A model generated the notes under the pieces. The model ran no database searches. It worked only from the letters and a program-made list of their open reading frames with translations, and was not told where the DNA came from. The translations under genes were made by a program, and so were the position numbers. A stretch of DNA of 13,185 nucleotides from Brevundimonas sp. UBA986. GTDB lineage: Bacteria > Pseudomonadota > Alphaproteobacteria > Caulobacterales > Caulobacteraceae. This document shows positions 1 through 7,211 of the stretch, piece after piece. Every line of letters starts with the position of its first letter. Position 1 is the stretch's first letter. The stretch spans positions 1 to 13,185 of the forward strand of contig DBBK01000037.1 of the NCBI GenBank assembly GCA_002292165.1, given 5' to 3'.

Positions 1-976
1 CGGCCCGGCCGTCGTCAATGGCGGCGGCGGCGAGGGCGGCCCCTTCCGCGAGGTCGGTCGCCCGATCCGACACCACGAGGGCGGCGGCGGCGTTCAGCAG
101 GACGATGTCGCGATAGGCGCCGGTCTGACCCGCCAGCAGGGCGCGCAGGGCCGCGGCGTTCTCCTCGCCGTCGCCGCCGCGGATGGCGTCGATGGAGGCG
201 CGAGGAAGACCGGCGTCCTCGGGCGTGACCTGGAAGCGGCGGACGGCGCCGTCCTTCCACTCCGCGACCTCGCTGACGCCCGTGGTGGTCAGTTCGTCGA
301 GGCCCTGACCGTGGACGGTCCAGGCGCGTGTGGCCCCCAGACGGCCGAGGACCTCGGCCAGAGGCTCGAGCAGGCGCGGATCATAGACGCCCATGACCTG
401 ACGCTTGGCCCCGGCCGGATTGGACAGGGGGCCGAGCAGGTTGAAGACGGTACGGAAGCCGATCTCGGCGCGGACCGGCCCGACGTGGCGCATGGCGCCG
501 TGGTAGGCAGGGGCAAAGAGGAAGGCGATGCCCGCCTCGTCCAGCGCGGCCTTCTGCTGCTCCAGCCCGGCGGTCAGGTCGACGCCGAGGACGCCGAGGA
601 CGTCGGAGGAGCCGGATTTCGAGCTCATGGCCCGGTTGCCGTGTTTGGCGACCTTCAGACCCGCGCCGGCCAGCACCAGGGCCGCGGCCGTCGAGATGTT
701 GAAGGTGTGGGCGCCGTCGCCGCCGGTGCCGCAGGTGTCGATGACGTCGTAGTCGTGATCCAGCGTCAGGGCGGCCTTGCGCATCTCGTTCGCGAAAGCG
801 GCGATCTCATCGACCGTCTCGCCGCGCATGCGCAGGGCCGTGACGGCGGCGGCGACCTGGGCCGGGGTGGGCTCGCCGCGCAGACAGGCGGCGAAGAAGT
901 CGCCGGCCTCGGCCGAGGTCAGGGGTTTGCCGTCGACCAGCTTGGCCAGCAGCGGCTTGAATCCGGCCTCCGCCAT
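1..976 (-). CDS. trpD: Anthranilate phosphoribosyltransferase TrpD (3' end beyond window)
   Basis: TrpD transfers the phosphoribosyl group of PRPP to anthranilate, the second committed step of tryptophan synthesis in the cytoplasm. The window holds about 325 codons from the ATG at 976. The family is usually near 340 residues, so only about 15 C-terminal residues should be missing beyond base 1. Visible motifs are the PRPP-binding glycine loop GTGGDG (residues 83-88), KHGNRA (111-116), the HGAMRHVGPVR segment (159-169) and the RTVFNLLGPLSNP segment (175-187). The N-terminal helical domain precedes these. The start lies 4 bases after the trpG stop (TGA GGCC ATG), so translation is probably coupled to trpG. 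There is no strong Shine-Dalgarno sequence of its own. Identification is secure; trpC would be expected next, outside the window. Confidence 0.96.
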   Translation of the reverse strand, partial: MAEAGFKPLLAKLVDGKPLTSAEAGDFFAACLRGEPTPAQVAAAVTALRMRGETVDEIAAFANEMRKAALTLDHDYDVIDTCGTGGDGAHTFNISTAAALVLAGAGLKVAKHGNRAMSSKSGSSDVLGVLGVDLTAGLEQQKAALDEAGIAFLFAPAYHGAMRHVGPVRAEIGFRTVFNLLGPLSNPAGAKRQVMGVYDPRLLEPLAEVLGRLGATRAWTVHGQGLDELTTTGVSEVAEWKDGAVRRFQVTPEDAGLPRASIDAIRGGDGEENAAALRALLAGQTGAYRDIVLLNAAAALVVSDRATDLAEGAALAAAAIDDGRA

Positions 977-980
977 GGCC

Positions 981-1571
981 TCAGACCATGGCCAGACGCT
1001 TGACGCCCGCCAGATCGAGGAAGTTGGCCAACATCTCATGGCCGTGTTCGGTGGCGATCGACTCGGGGTGGAACTGGACTCCGTGGATCGGCCGCTCGTG
1101 GTGCTGGAAGCCCATGATCTCGCCATCCTCGGTCCAGGCGGTGACCTGAAGCGTATTGGGCAGGGTTTCGCGCTGCACGGCCAGCGAGTGATAGCGGGTG
1201 GCGGTGAAGGGCGAGGGGAGCCCCGAGAACATGCCCTTGCCCTCATGGATGATCGGCGAGGTCTTGCCGTGCATCAGGGCCTTGGCGCGCACGACGTGGC
1301 CGCCCATCGCCTGACCGATGGCCTGATGTCCCAGGCAGACCCCGAGGATCGGCATGTCCAGCGGCGCGGTGTCGATCAGCGGCAGGCAGATGCCGGCCTG
1401 ATCGGGGGCGCAGGGGCCCGGCGACAGCAGGACGGCTTCGGGTTTCAGCGCCCAGGCCTCGGCGGTCGTCAGGTCGTCATTGCGGACGACGTGCGTCTCC
1501 GCGCCCAGTTCCGCGAGGTAGTGGACGAGGTTGTAGGTAAAGCTGTCGTAGTTATCGACGACGAGGATCAT
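981..1571 (-). CDS. trpG: Anthranilate synthase component II, glutamine amidotransferase TrpG
   Basis: This 196-residue class I glutamine amidotransferase releases ammonia from glutamine for TrpE to make anthranilate from chorismate. The N-terminus MILVVDNYDSFTYNL is the family signature. The oxyanion strand LLSPGP is at 48-53. The nucleophile is Cys79 in GVCLGHQ, and the triad is completed by His168 and Glu170 in VQFHPES. The length matches stand-alone TrpG, with no fused TrpD or TrpE domain. A PabA role (folate synthesis) is possible because these subunits can be shared; placement directly before trpD favours tryptophan synthesis. It is the first gene of the trpGD pair. About 120 bp separate it from the divergent small gene at 1692, so it must have its own promoter there, unlike the usual trpE-led operon. 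The Shine-Dalgarno sequence is weak. Confidence 0.96.
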   Translation of the reverse strand: MILVVDNYDSFTYNLVHYLAELGAETHVVRNDDLTTAEAWALKPEAVLLSPGPCAPDQAGICLPLIDTAPLDMPILGVCLGHQAIGQAMGGHVVRAKALMHGKTSPIIHEGKGMFSGLPSPFTATRYHSLAVQRETLPNTLQVTAWTEDGEIMGFQHHERPIHGVQFHPESIATEHGHEMLANFLDLAGVKRLAMV

Positions 1572-1603
1572 GCGGCGGTTCTAGGACCTGAAATCCTCCG
1601 CGC

Positions 1604-1617
1604 CAAGCCGAAGCTTG
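1604..1617 (-). other. Short hairpin with UUCG tetraloop in the trpG leader
   Basis: On the minus strand a perfect 5 bp stem, CAAGC/GCTTG, closes a TTCG loop about 33 bases before the trpG ATG. UUCG loops on short stems are unusually stable in RNA. It could be a leader structure of the trpG transcript. No run of Trp codons was seen nearby, so this is not evidence for a classical attenuator. A chance occurrence is possible. Confidence 0.3.
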
Positions 1618-1691
1618 CTCTGGACCGGGATAGACACCGGACGTTAACCATCGTGGCGTTCAGATCGGGTCCCTGTCGGAGAGTCCACCGC

Positions 1692-1889
1692 GTGATCGAT
1701 ACCGCCGCCGAGATCGAACAGGCCCGCGCCCTGCTGGTCGAGATGCCAGAGCGTCCGGGCAGTTCGCTGGGCGCGCTCGGGGCCGCGTTTCTTGCCGCCA
1801 GCGCCGCGGTGTTGCTGGCGGGCGTCATGGTGCTGGGACCGGGCTTCGCGATGAAGGACCCGGTCTACCAGGACCAGTTCGAGAACTAG
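1692..1889 (+). CDS. Small single-span membrane protein, function unknown
   Basis: This encodes a 65-residue protein starting at GTG (1692). Residues 1-27 are charged and helix-prone (AEIEQARALLVEMPERPG). Residues 28-50 are a clear hydrophobic span rich in Ala, Leu and Val. A short polar tail, KDPVYQDQFEN, follows. A GGAG at 1678-1681 lies about 10 bases before the GTG and supports this start; an internal ATG at 1743 would give a 48-residue form that keeps the span. The reading frame is open far upstream, but that part is antisense shadow of trpG. The gene diverges from trpG and converges on the next small gene, with the stop codons overlapping. I do not recognise a named family. The identification as a real gene rests on the composition, ribosome binding site and fit between its neighbours. 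Confidence 0.6.
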   Translation: MIDTAAEIEQARALLVEMPERPGSSLGALGAAFLAASAAVLLAGVMVLGPGFAMKDPVYQDQFEN

Positions 1890-2056
1890 CCGAACCAGCC
1901 GGCCGTAAAGCCGAAGAAGACCAGAAGGATCAGGGCGAAGAGGACGGCGACGGCCGCGATCGACACCCCGAGCACCGAGGTCATGCCCTTCACGTTCTCA
2001 CCCTGACGGGCCTCTTCGGTCGTCTCTTCCACATGGTTGTCCTGGATCGTCGACAT
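1886..2056 (-). CDS. Small single-span membrane protein, function unknown
   Basis: This encodes a 56-residue protein beginning MSTIQDNHVEETTEEARQGE, which is acidic and polar. A strong hydrophobic segment follows at about residues 27-50 (VLGVSIAAVAVLFALILLVFFGF), and the protein ends in TAGWFG. The predicted topology is one membrane span with the acidic head probably cytoplasmic. The start is well supported: GGAG lies 6 bases before the ATG in an A+T-richer leader. The EEARQG-then-TM arrangement resembles small uncharacterised membrane proteins common in alphaproteobacteria, but this is recalled resemblance, not a search. It lies downstream of the regulator gene on the same strand with 76 bp between them and could be co-transcribed with it. 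Function unknown. Confidence 0.72.
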   Translation of the reverse strand: MSTIQDNHVEETTEEARQGENVKGMTSVLGVSIAAVAVLFALILLVFFGFTAGWFG

Positions 2057-2132
2057 AGCGATCTCCGTTCGTTGATTAACAACAACGGCAGCGAGGCTGT
2101 TTCGATCCGTACCGGACCACAGGCGCGCGGTG
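2057..2132. promoter_or_regulatory. Short gap with likely promoter for the 56-aa gene
   Basis: This gap upstream of the small minus-strand gene contains the only clearly A+T-rich patch nearby (GTTGATTAACAACAACG, around 2072-2088). It has CGTTG/CAACG arms able to pair. It may hold the gene's promoter or a weak hairpin after the regulator's stop codon. No consensus -35/-10 pair was assigned. Confidence 0.3.
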
Positions 2133-4076
2133 TCAGTCCCGCAGCGATCTTGCCCGGGCGCGTCGATTCATCAGGTCCGTCAGACCCGGGGATGATTTCC
2201 ACAGTGCGGCCCAGGCCGGGTCGCCGCTGACCGCGGGCGGGAATTCGGTGGGACCGTAGGGCAGGGCCCACGGAAGATAGAGCGAGCCCCGGTCGACCGC
2301 CTCGCGCAGGGCCTCCAGCGCCCGGTCCGTGGCCCCAGCCTCGGCGTATTCGAGCGCCAGGACGAACCAGGCGTCGCCCTGGGTCCGGCCAAATTTGCGG
2401 GCGTCGGACGGGGCGGCGACATAGACGGCGCGATCAGCATCGAGCAGGCGCAGGAAGGTCTGCGGACGGCCGTCGAGCGCGTCGGCCGCAGCTCCGATAC
2501 GGCCGCTCTGGGCCGTGATCGGCGGCGGCGGTGCGCCATGCCACAGGACCTCGCGGGTGAAGGCGGCGAGGGCGCGCAGGGCCGGGGCGTTCCGCTCGCC
2601 CAGCCGCATCAGATAGATTTCGCGGAGCAGGAAGACATTGGCCGGGTCTCGGACCTGCAGGCCGCGATAGACGTCCGCCGCCTCGGCGCGTTTGCCGGCG
2701 CAATGCAGCAGGCGAGGAATGGCGAGCTGGCGCCAGGTGTCGCCGGGGGCCAGGCCCGCCGCGACGCGGGCGTGTTTGAGCCCCTGATCGCACCGTCCCA
2801 TGAGGCCGAGGTGGTAGGCGTACCAGGTGTTGGCGTCGGGCGAGTTGGGATCGATGGCGACCGCGCGTTCGAGCAGCCGTTCGGCGTCGCCCCAACGCAG
2901 GCTCTGACGATAGTCCTCTCCGGCCGCGACGAGGACCTCGGGATCGTCGGGATCGGCGGCGACGGCCCGCGACAGATAGCCGGCGGCGCGCGTCAATCGG
3001 GCCTGAAACGCGTCCTGGCTCTCATTGGGCCGCGGATACTGGGGGCCGTTGTCGACCTGGTAGCGGACCATCAGGGCGCCGGCGGACGTCGGATCGATGG
3101 CCAGGGCCCGGGCGGCGTCGGCGTCGGCGCTCTGCGCCAGCCGGATCGAGAGGGGCCAGTCTCGCCGGTGCCGGGCCTCATTGGAGGCGGCGAAGGCTCT
3201 GCGGGCCCTGACGACCAGCCGCTCGACCTCGGGGTCAACCGGCTCGCGCGCCGCGGCCTGGCCCACAAGGCGATCGCCGAGGCGAACGGCGAGGAAGCGG
3301 GCGGCGGCCGAGACGGCCCGCTCCTGTGCGGTCGGGTCGTCGGTGGCGCGGCCGTCGAACCGGGCGCTCCAGATACGCACGCCGGAATGCCCATCGGAAA
3401 GGGTCAGGTCTATGACGGGCTTCGGGCCGCCATGGCCGACGAGGCCTTCAAGGACGAGGTCGGTCGGCTTCCGGCCGGCGATCAGTCTCAGCCCCTGCAT
3501 GTGCGACAGGGTCTCGCGCATCTGGTGGTCGAAGGCGGAGGCGACGGCGGCGTCGGCCGGATCGGGCGCGCTCAGGGCCAGGGTCAGGCTCGGTCCTTCG
3601 CGTGCCGGGGCCGGGCCGAAGCGGGCGAACAGAAGCGCGCCGGCGGCCGACAGAAGGGCGACAAGCGCCAAAAGCCCGAAAATCCAGCCTATCCGGCGGC
3701 GCGCGGCCGAGGGGGCGATATCGGAGGCCGGCGCACCCGGCGCCGGAGACCCGCCCTCGACGATGACCGGGTCCAGCCGGTAGCCGACCTTTCGGATGGT
3801 GCTCAGACGAAAAGCGCCGGTAGTCTCGGACAGCCGCCGCAAGCGAGACAGGACGCGGTTGATCGCATCTTCACTGACCGCCCGCCCGTCCCAGGCCTGA
3901 TCGACGATGGCGTCCCGCGACAGCACGCGGCCGGGCTGACGCGCAAGCGCCAGCAGCACCCGCATGACCTGCGGCTCGACGGTTTCGACCCCGGCCGGAT
4001 GAAGCAGTTCGCACGTCGACGGGCGCAGGCTCATGGAGGCCAGCGTCAGATCATCCTGGTCAGCGAGCGACGTCAT
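2133..4076 (-). CDS. Membrane-anchored winged-helix (OmpR/CadC-type) transcriptional regulator with TPR-like C-terminus
   Basis: This is a 647-residue protein. Residues about 12-105 form an OmpR/PhoB-type winged-helix DNA-binding domain, recognisable from LARQPGRVLSRDAIVDQAWDG, the INRVLSRLRRLSE recognition helix region and the terminal STIRKVGYRLDP hairpin. There is no receiver domain. A membrane span lies at about 129-152 after an Arg-rich stretch. The large C-terminal part (about 170-640) is therefore extracytoplasmic. From about 300 onward it has helical repeats with TPR-type AXXXXPXXXXA spacing (for example ALAIDP, AVAADPDDPE, AVAIDPNSP, AAGLAPGD). This architecture is that of CadC/ToxR-like one-component regulators. 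The start at 4076 places the wHTH at the N-terminus; upstream in-frame sequence is antisense shadow. It is divergent from the membrane protein gene at 4197, which is a natural candidate target. The ligand or signal cannot be read from sequence. Confidence 0.88.
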   Translation of the reverse strand: MTSLADQDDLTLASMSLRPSTCELLHPAGVETVEPQVMRVLLALARQPGRVLSRDAIVDQAWDGRAVSEDAINRVLSRLRRLSETTGAFRLSTIRKVGYRLDPVIVEGGSPAPGAPASDIAPSAARRRIGWIFGLLALVALLSAAGALLFARFGPAPAREGPSLTLALSAPDPADAAVASAFDHQMRETLSHMQGLRLIAGRKPTDLVLEGLVGHGGPKPVIDLTLSDGHSGVRIWSARFDGRATDDPTAQERAVSAAARFLAVRLGDRLVGQAAAREPVDPEVERLVVRARRAFAASNEARHRRDWPLSIRLAQSADADAARALAIDPTSAGALMVRYQVDNGPQYPRPNESQDAFQARLTRAAGYLSRAVAADPDDPEVLVAAGEDYRQSLRWGDAERLLERAVAIDPNSPDANTWYAYHLGLMGRCDQGLKHARVAAGLAPGDTWRQLAIPRLLHCAGKRAEAADVYRGLQVRDPANVFLLREIYLMRLGERNAPALRALAAFTREVLWHGAPPPPITAQSGRIGAAADALDGRPQTFLRLLDADRAVYVAAPSDARKFGRTQGDAWFVLALEYAEAGATDRALEALREAVDRGSLYLPWALPYGPTEFPPAVSGDPAWAALWKSSPGLTDLMNRRARARSLRD

Positions 4077-4094
4077 CAAACCCCGGTAGCATTG

Positions 4095-4133
4095 CCTGAT
4101 GTCAGGAAGAAATCGGCTTCCCGTCAGGCTGAC
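4095..4133. promoter_or_regulatory. Candidate operator: two palindromes in the divergent promoter region
   Basis: The 120 bp between the divergent regulator and membrane-protein genes contains CCTGA-TG-TCAGG (4095-4106) and GTCAG-G-CTGAC (4123-4133). Both include GTCAGG, at 4101 and 4123, 22 bp apart or about two helical turns. Between them GGAAG and CTTCC also form an inverted pair (4105-4109, 4117-4121). GACGTC hexamers occur at 4069-4074, next to the regulator start, and at 4131-4136. Such clustering suits binding of a dimeric wHTH regulator. No footprint or promoter consensus was established. Confidence 0.4.
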
Positions 4134-4196
4134 GTCCTTTCGCCAATCCGTGCCCCCCGCGACCCTTCCGCCATCGATGGAACGGGAGCGGGCATC

Positions 4197-4928
4197 ATGA
4201 CGACAGCAACGATATCGGGACCCTGGCGCACGGCGCGAGGCAGCCGGAGGTTCTTCCTGATCATGGCGCTGGTGATTGCGGCGACCGTGGTCTTCGGCTT
4301 CACCCTGAACGCCTCGCGCTATCATTTCGACGTCTCCAGCCTGCCGCCTCTGGTGCATGTCCACGCCGGGGTGTTCGTGGCCTGGATCGTTTTCTTCGTG
4401 CTGCAGAGCGGGCTGGTGGTGTCCGGGTCGGTGTCCCTGCATCGCAAGCTTGGCTGGTTCGGGGCGGCCCTGGCCGTGCTGATGGTCGTCACCGGGATCG
4501 CGGTCACCGTGGGCTGCGTGAAGCGTGGAGCCGTGCCGCCGTTCTTCCCGCCCAACATCTTCCTTATGGTCGACGTTCTGGGGGTGCTGAGCTTCTTCGG
4601 CCTGACGGCGGCGGCCGTCGCCCTGAGGCGTTCGCCGGAATGGCACCGGCGGTTGATGCTGTGCGGGACGATCATGGTCATGTCGCCGGCCTGGGGCCGG
4701 ATCTTGCCCATGCCGCTGCTCGGCCCGTGGGGCGGCTGGGCCGTGTTCGCCGCGATGATGGTCTATGTGCTTGCGGGCGCGATCTACGACCTCGTCACGA
4801 CGCGACGGGTTCATCCGGCCTACTTCTGGGGCGGCGGCGCCATCCTGCTGACCCAGATCCTGATCGGGCCGGTCGCCTTCAGCCCGCCGGTCATGGCCTG
4901 GACGGCCAGTTTGCTGGCGGGGCAGTGA
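4197..4928 (+). CDS. Polytopic membrane protein with conserved-looking histidines, function unknown
   Basis: This is a 243-residue protein with about seven hydrophobic segments, near 18-36, 52-75, 85-105, 121-143, 151-170, 178-200 and 209-230. The start is supported by GGGAG (4184-4188) 8 bases before the ATG. Histidines fall at membrane boundaries in segments typical of a widespread unannotated proteobacterial family: VHVHAGVFVAW (His54, His56), LHRKLGW (His82), EWHRRLML (His150) and RVHPAYFWGG (His206). The pattern recalls DUF2306-type or cytochrome b-like membrane proteins and could bind heme or metal, but that is a guess from residue pattern. It is divergently paired with the wHTH-TPR regulator, which may control it. 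Its stop lies only 9 bases from the stop of the convergent response-regulator gene, leaving no room for a terminator. Confidence 0.85.
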   Translation: MTTATISGPWRTARGSRRFFLIMALVIAATVVFGFTLNASRYHFDVSSLPPLVHVHAGVFVAWIVFFVLQSGLVVSGSVSLHRKLGWFGAALAVLMVVTGIAVTVGCVKRGAVPPFFPPNIFLMVDVLGVLSFFGLTAAAVALRRSPEWHRRLMLCGTIMVMSPAWGRILPMPLLGPWGGWAVFAAMMVYVLAGAIYDLVTTRRVHPAYFWGGGAILLTQILIGPVAFSPPVMAWTASLLAGQ

Positions 4929-4937
4929 CGTCCGGAA

Positions 4938-5630
4938 CTACTTCCCCGCGTCCGGCTCGATCATGCGGTAGCCGAGGCCCTGTTCGGTGCGGATGAGGCG
5001 GGGGCGGGCGGAATCGGCCTCGAGCTTCTGGCGCAGCTGGGCGACGAGGACGCGGACGACCTGGGCCTCGACGACCTCGGCGCCGCCCCAGACGGCCAGG
5101 GCGATCTGGCGGTGGGTGACGACCCGGCCGGCGTGCAGCGCGAGGGTGCGCAGCAGGTCATATTCGCGCGGGGTCAGGTGCATGACCTCGTCCTCGATCC
5201 TGACGATGCGGCTGGAGAAGTCGATCGAGAGCGGCCCTGCGACGAAGCGGGAGCGTGACGAGAATTTGCGCTCGCGGCCCCTCAGGACGGCGCGGATACG
5301 GGCCAGCAGCTCGCCCATGGCGAAGGGCTTGTTGACGTAGTCGTCGGCGCCGAGGTCCAGGGCCGCGATCTTCTCGGCCTCCAGATGGCGGGCGCTGAGG
5401 ACGAGAATGGGGACTTCGGACCATTCGCGAATGCGGGCGATGACGTCCTTGCCGTCCATGTCTGGCAGGCCGAGGTCCAGAAGGACGGCGTCGAAGCCTT
5501 CCATGGCCATGGCGGCCAGCGCATCCGCGCCGCGCTCGGCGGCGGTGACGGCATAGCCCTCGGCCTGGAGGGCGGGCGTCAGGGACTGGACGATGGGGGC
5601 TTCGTCCTCGACCAGCAGGAGGCGCTGCAT
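4938..5630 (-). CDS. OmpR-family response regulator, KdpE-like
   Basis: This 230-residue response regulator has an N-terminal receiver domain (about 1-118): acidic pocket Glu8/Asp9, phospho-acceptor Asp52 in LLDLGLPDMDG, Ser79 and Lys101 in NKPF. An OmpR/PhoB winged-helix effector (about 128-226) follows and ends in EQGLGYRM. The receiver, with KDVIARIREWSEVPILVLSAR and EKIAALDLGADDY, closely resembles KdpE. The recognition-helix region (VEAQVVRVLVAQLRQKLE) differs from the HYLRVYMGQLRQKLE type I recall for enteric KdpE, so its target DNA may differ. Its ATG overlaps the kinase stop as TGATG, so the two are translationally coupled and form one operon. No kdpFABC potassium-pump genes are in the window, so a potassium role is unproven and no gene symbol is assigned. 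Confidence 0.93.
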   Translation of the reverse strand: MQRLLLVEDEAPIVQSLTPALQAEGYAVTAAERGADALAAMAMEGFDAVLLDLGLPDMDGKDVIARIREWSEVPILVLSARHLEAEKIAALDLGADDYVNKPFAMGELLARIRAVLRGRERKFSSRSRFVAGPLSIDFSSRIVRIEDEVMHLTPREYDLLRTLALHAGRVVTHRQIALAVWGGAEVVEAQVVRVLVAQLRQKLEADSARPRLIRTEQGLGYRMIEPDAGK

Positions 5631-7180
5631 CAGACGGTCTCCCGCCTGGAATCGGGGGCGGGATCAAGGGCGATGCGGACGCGCAGACCGGTCTTGCCCG
5701 CGTCATGCGGGACGACGCCGATGCGGCCGCCCATGGCCTCGACGAAGCCGCGCGCGACCGACAGGCCGATGCCGGTGCCGCGGCCTTCACGACGACTGCC
5801 GGAGCCCCGATAGAATTTGTCGAAGACCTTTGGGGCATCGAGGGGGGAGACGCCGGGGCCATCGTCCATGACCTCGATCTCGACCCGGTCATCGCGGCGG
5901 CGGGTGGAGACGGCGATGCGGACAGTCTGTCCTCCGTGCTGGAGGGCGTTTTCGAGGAGGTTGTAGAGAACCTGTTCGAGCAGGACCGGGTCGGCGCGGA
6001 CGGCGAGCGACGGATCCAGCGCCGTCTCGACCCCGGCGGCGCGGGCGGCGGGCAGGCGGCGGACGGCGGCCTCCACGATCTCGGACAGGCCGAGATCGAC
6101 CAGCCGGGTCTCCAGCTGGCCGGCCTCAATGCGCGACAGGTTGAGCAGGCCCTCGACATAGCCGTTCAGCCGCCCGGCCTCCTGGACGATGCCGTCGGCG
6201 AGGGCCACGCGAGTCTGAGGATCGAAGCGGTCGTCATAGTCGCGCAGGCTGCTGGCCGAGGCGAGGACGGTGGCCAGCGGCGTGCGCAGGTCGTGCGACA
6301 GGGAGCCGAGGATGGCCTCGCGCAAGGGCTCGGCGCGGCGGTCGGCCTCGAGATCCGCCTCGATCCCGGCGCGGCGGCTGCGGGCGAGGGCGGCGGCGGC
6401 GAGGTCGATCAGAAGTTCGCACAGCCGGTCCTGGGCCTGAACGTCCCTGGCCCGGGTCTCGCCGATGCGCCACAGGGCGAGGCCCAGAGGTTCGTCGGCG
6501 GAGATGCGGCGCGAGCGCCAGGCGCCGTGGGCGTGCAGACCCGCGTCCATCTGCGCCCGGGCGACCAGCCCCTCCATGACCCCGCGGGGTCCGTAGGCGA
6601 AAGCCTTGTCGGACAGGGCGCCGCCGTCCGGCAGGATAACGGAGACGCCGTTCGTCGCCGCGTTGAGGCGCTCCGAGAGGGCCTGGGTCAGTTCAGCCTC
6701 GGACGGCGCCGCCGCGAAGGTCTGACCGGCCTCCAGCAAGGTGGCGAGTAGATCGGCGCGCTGGCGGTTGTGGCGCTCGCTCTCACGCACCCGACCGGCG
6801 AGGCTGCCGGTGACCAGGGCGACCAGCAGGAAGACGAAAAGGGTCAGGGCGTCGTCGGGGCCCGCGAACTGAAGGGTGAACAGCGGCTCCACGAGGGTGA
6901 AGTTGTAGGCGGCGAAGGCGAGGATGGCCGCGAAGACCCCGCCCCAGGTTCCCAGCAGCAAGGCCGAGACGAGCACCGCCGCGAGGAAGAAGATCGACAG
7001 CCGGGTCATGTCGAAGGCGAGGTAGAGCAGTTCCGCCGCCGCCGTGCCGATCAGGACGATCACGACCGCCCCGACCAGCTGGACCGCCAGGGTCATGGAG
7101 GCGTCAAACCGCTCGAACAGCCAGACGACAGGCCGCCACAGGGTCGATGAAGCGGTCGCGGAGACGGACGGCGAAGTCAT
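5630..7180 (-). CDS. Membrane sensor histidine kinase, KdpD-like but lacking the N-terminal KdpD/Usp domains
   Basis: This is a 516-residue kinase. Four membrane spans form a DUF4118-like bundle (about 28-49, 60-78, 82-104, 111-127). A GAF-like linker region (about 145-270) follows, then a HisKA dimerisation domain with phospho-acceptor His296 in LSHDLRTPL. The HATPase domain has N box LLENAL (408-413; Asn411), G1 DDGPG (439-443), F box FDKFYRG (453-459) and G2 GTGIGL (468-473). The C-terminal half matches KdpD. Enteric KdpD is near 900 residues and carries KdpD and Usp domains before the membrane bundle; both are absent here. The ATG at 7180 is preferred because GAGG lies 9 bases upstream and a longer start at 7216 would cover the inverted repeat at 7212. 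It is the first gene of the operon and divergent from the pal-like gene. Confidence 0.92.
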   Translation of the reverse strand: MTSPSVSATASSTLWRPVVWLFERFDASMTLAVQLVGAVVIVLIGTAAAELLYLAFDMTRLSIFFLAAVLVSALLLGTWGGVFAAILAFAAYNFTLVEPLFTLQFAGPDDALTLFVFLLVALVTGSLAGRVRESERHNRQRADLLATLLEAGQTFAAAPSEAELTQALSERLNAATNGVSVILPDGGALSDKAFAYGPRGVMEGLVARAQMDAGLHAHGAWRSRRISADEPLGLALWRIGETRARDVQAQDRLCELLIDLAAAALARSRRAGIEADLEADRRAEPLREAILGSLSHDLRTPLATVLASASSLRDYDDRFDPQTRVALADGIVQEAGRLNGYVEGLLNLSRIEAGQLETRLVDLGLSEIVEAAVRRLPAARAAGVETALDPSLAVRADPVLLEQVLYNLLENALQHGGQTVRIAVSTRRRDDRVEIEVMDDGPGVSPLDAPKVFDKFYRGSGSRREGRGTGIGLSVARGFVEAMGGRIGVVPHDAGKTGLRVRIALDPAPDSRRETV

Positions 7181-7211
7181 GCGGCCACACCTCGCGCTCC
7201 CCGCCTCAAGA

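Noticed and set aside
777..1691. Plus-strand open frame extending the 65-residue small protein upstream
   Set aside because: This part is antisense to trpD and trpG and shows no domain; the GTG at 1692 has a suitable GGAG before it.
1568..1828. Possible Trp leader peptide or attenuator upstream of trpG
   Set aside because: The minus-strand frame there lacks adjacent Trp codons and no alternative terminator/antiterminator pair was seen; only a short UUCG hairpin stands out.
2538..4196. Long plus-strand open frame running into the membrane protein at 4197
   Set aside because: The upstream part is antisense to the wHTH-TPR regulator and has low-complexity Gly/Arg composition. The good ribosome binding site is at the ATG 4197.
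4077..4814. In-frame N-terminal extension of the wHTH-TPR regulator from 4814
   Set aside because: The extension is antisense to the membrane protein, rich in His/Arg/Pro, and would displace the wHTH domain from the N-terminus where this architecture has it.
5158..6159. A 333-codon minus-strand frame overlapping the kinase and regulator genes
   Set aside because: It is an alternate frame across two well-supported genes, with Arg/Pro/Ser-rich shadow composition.
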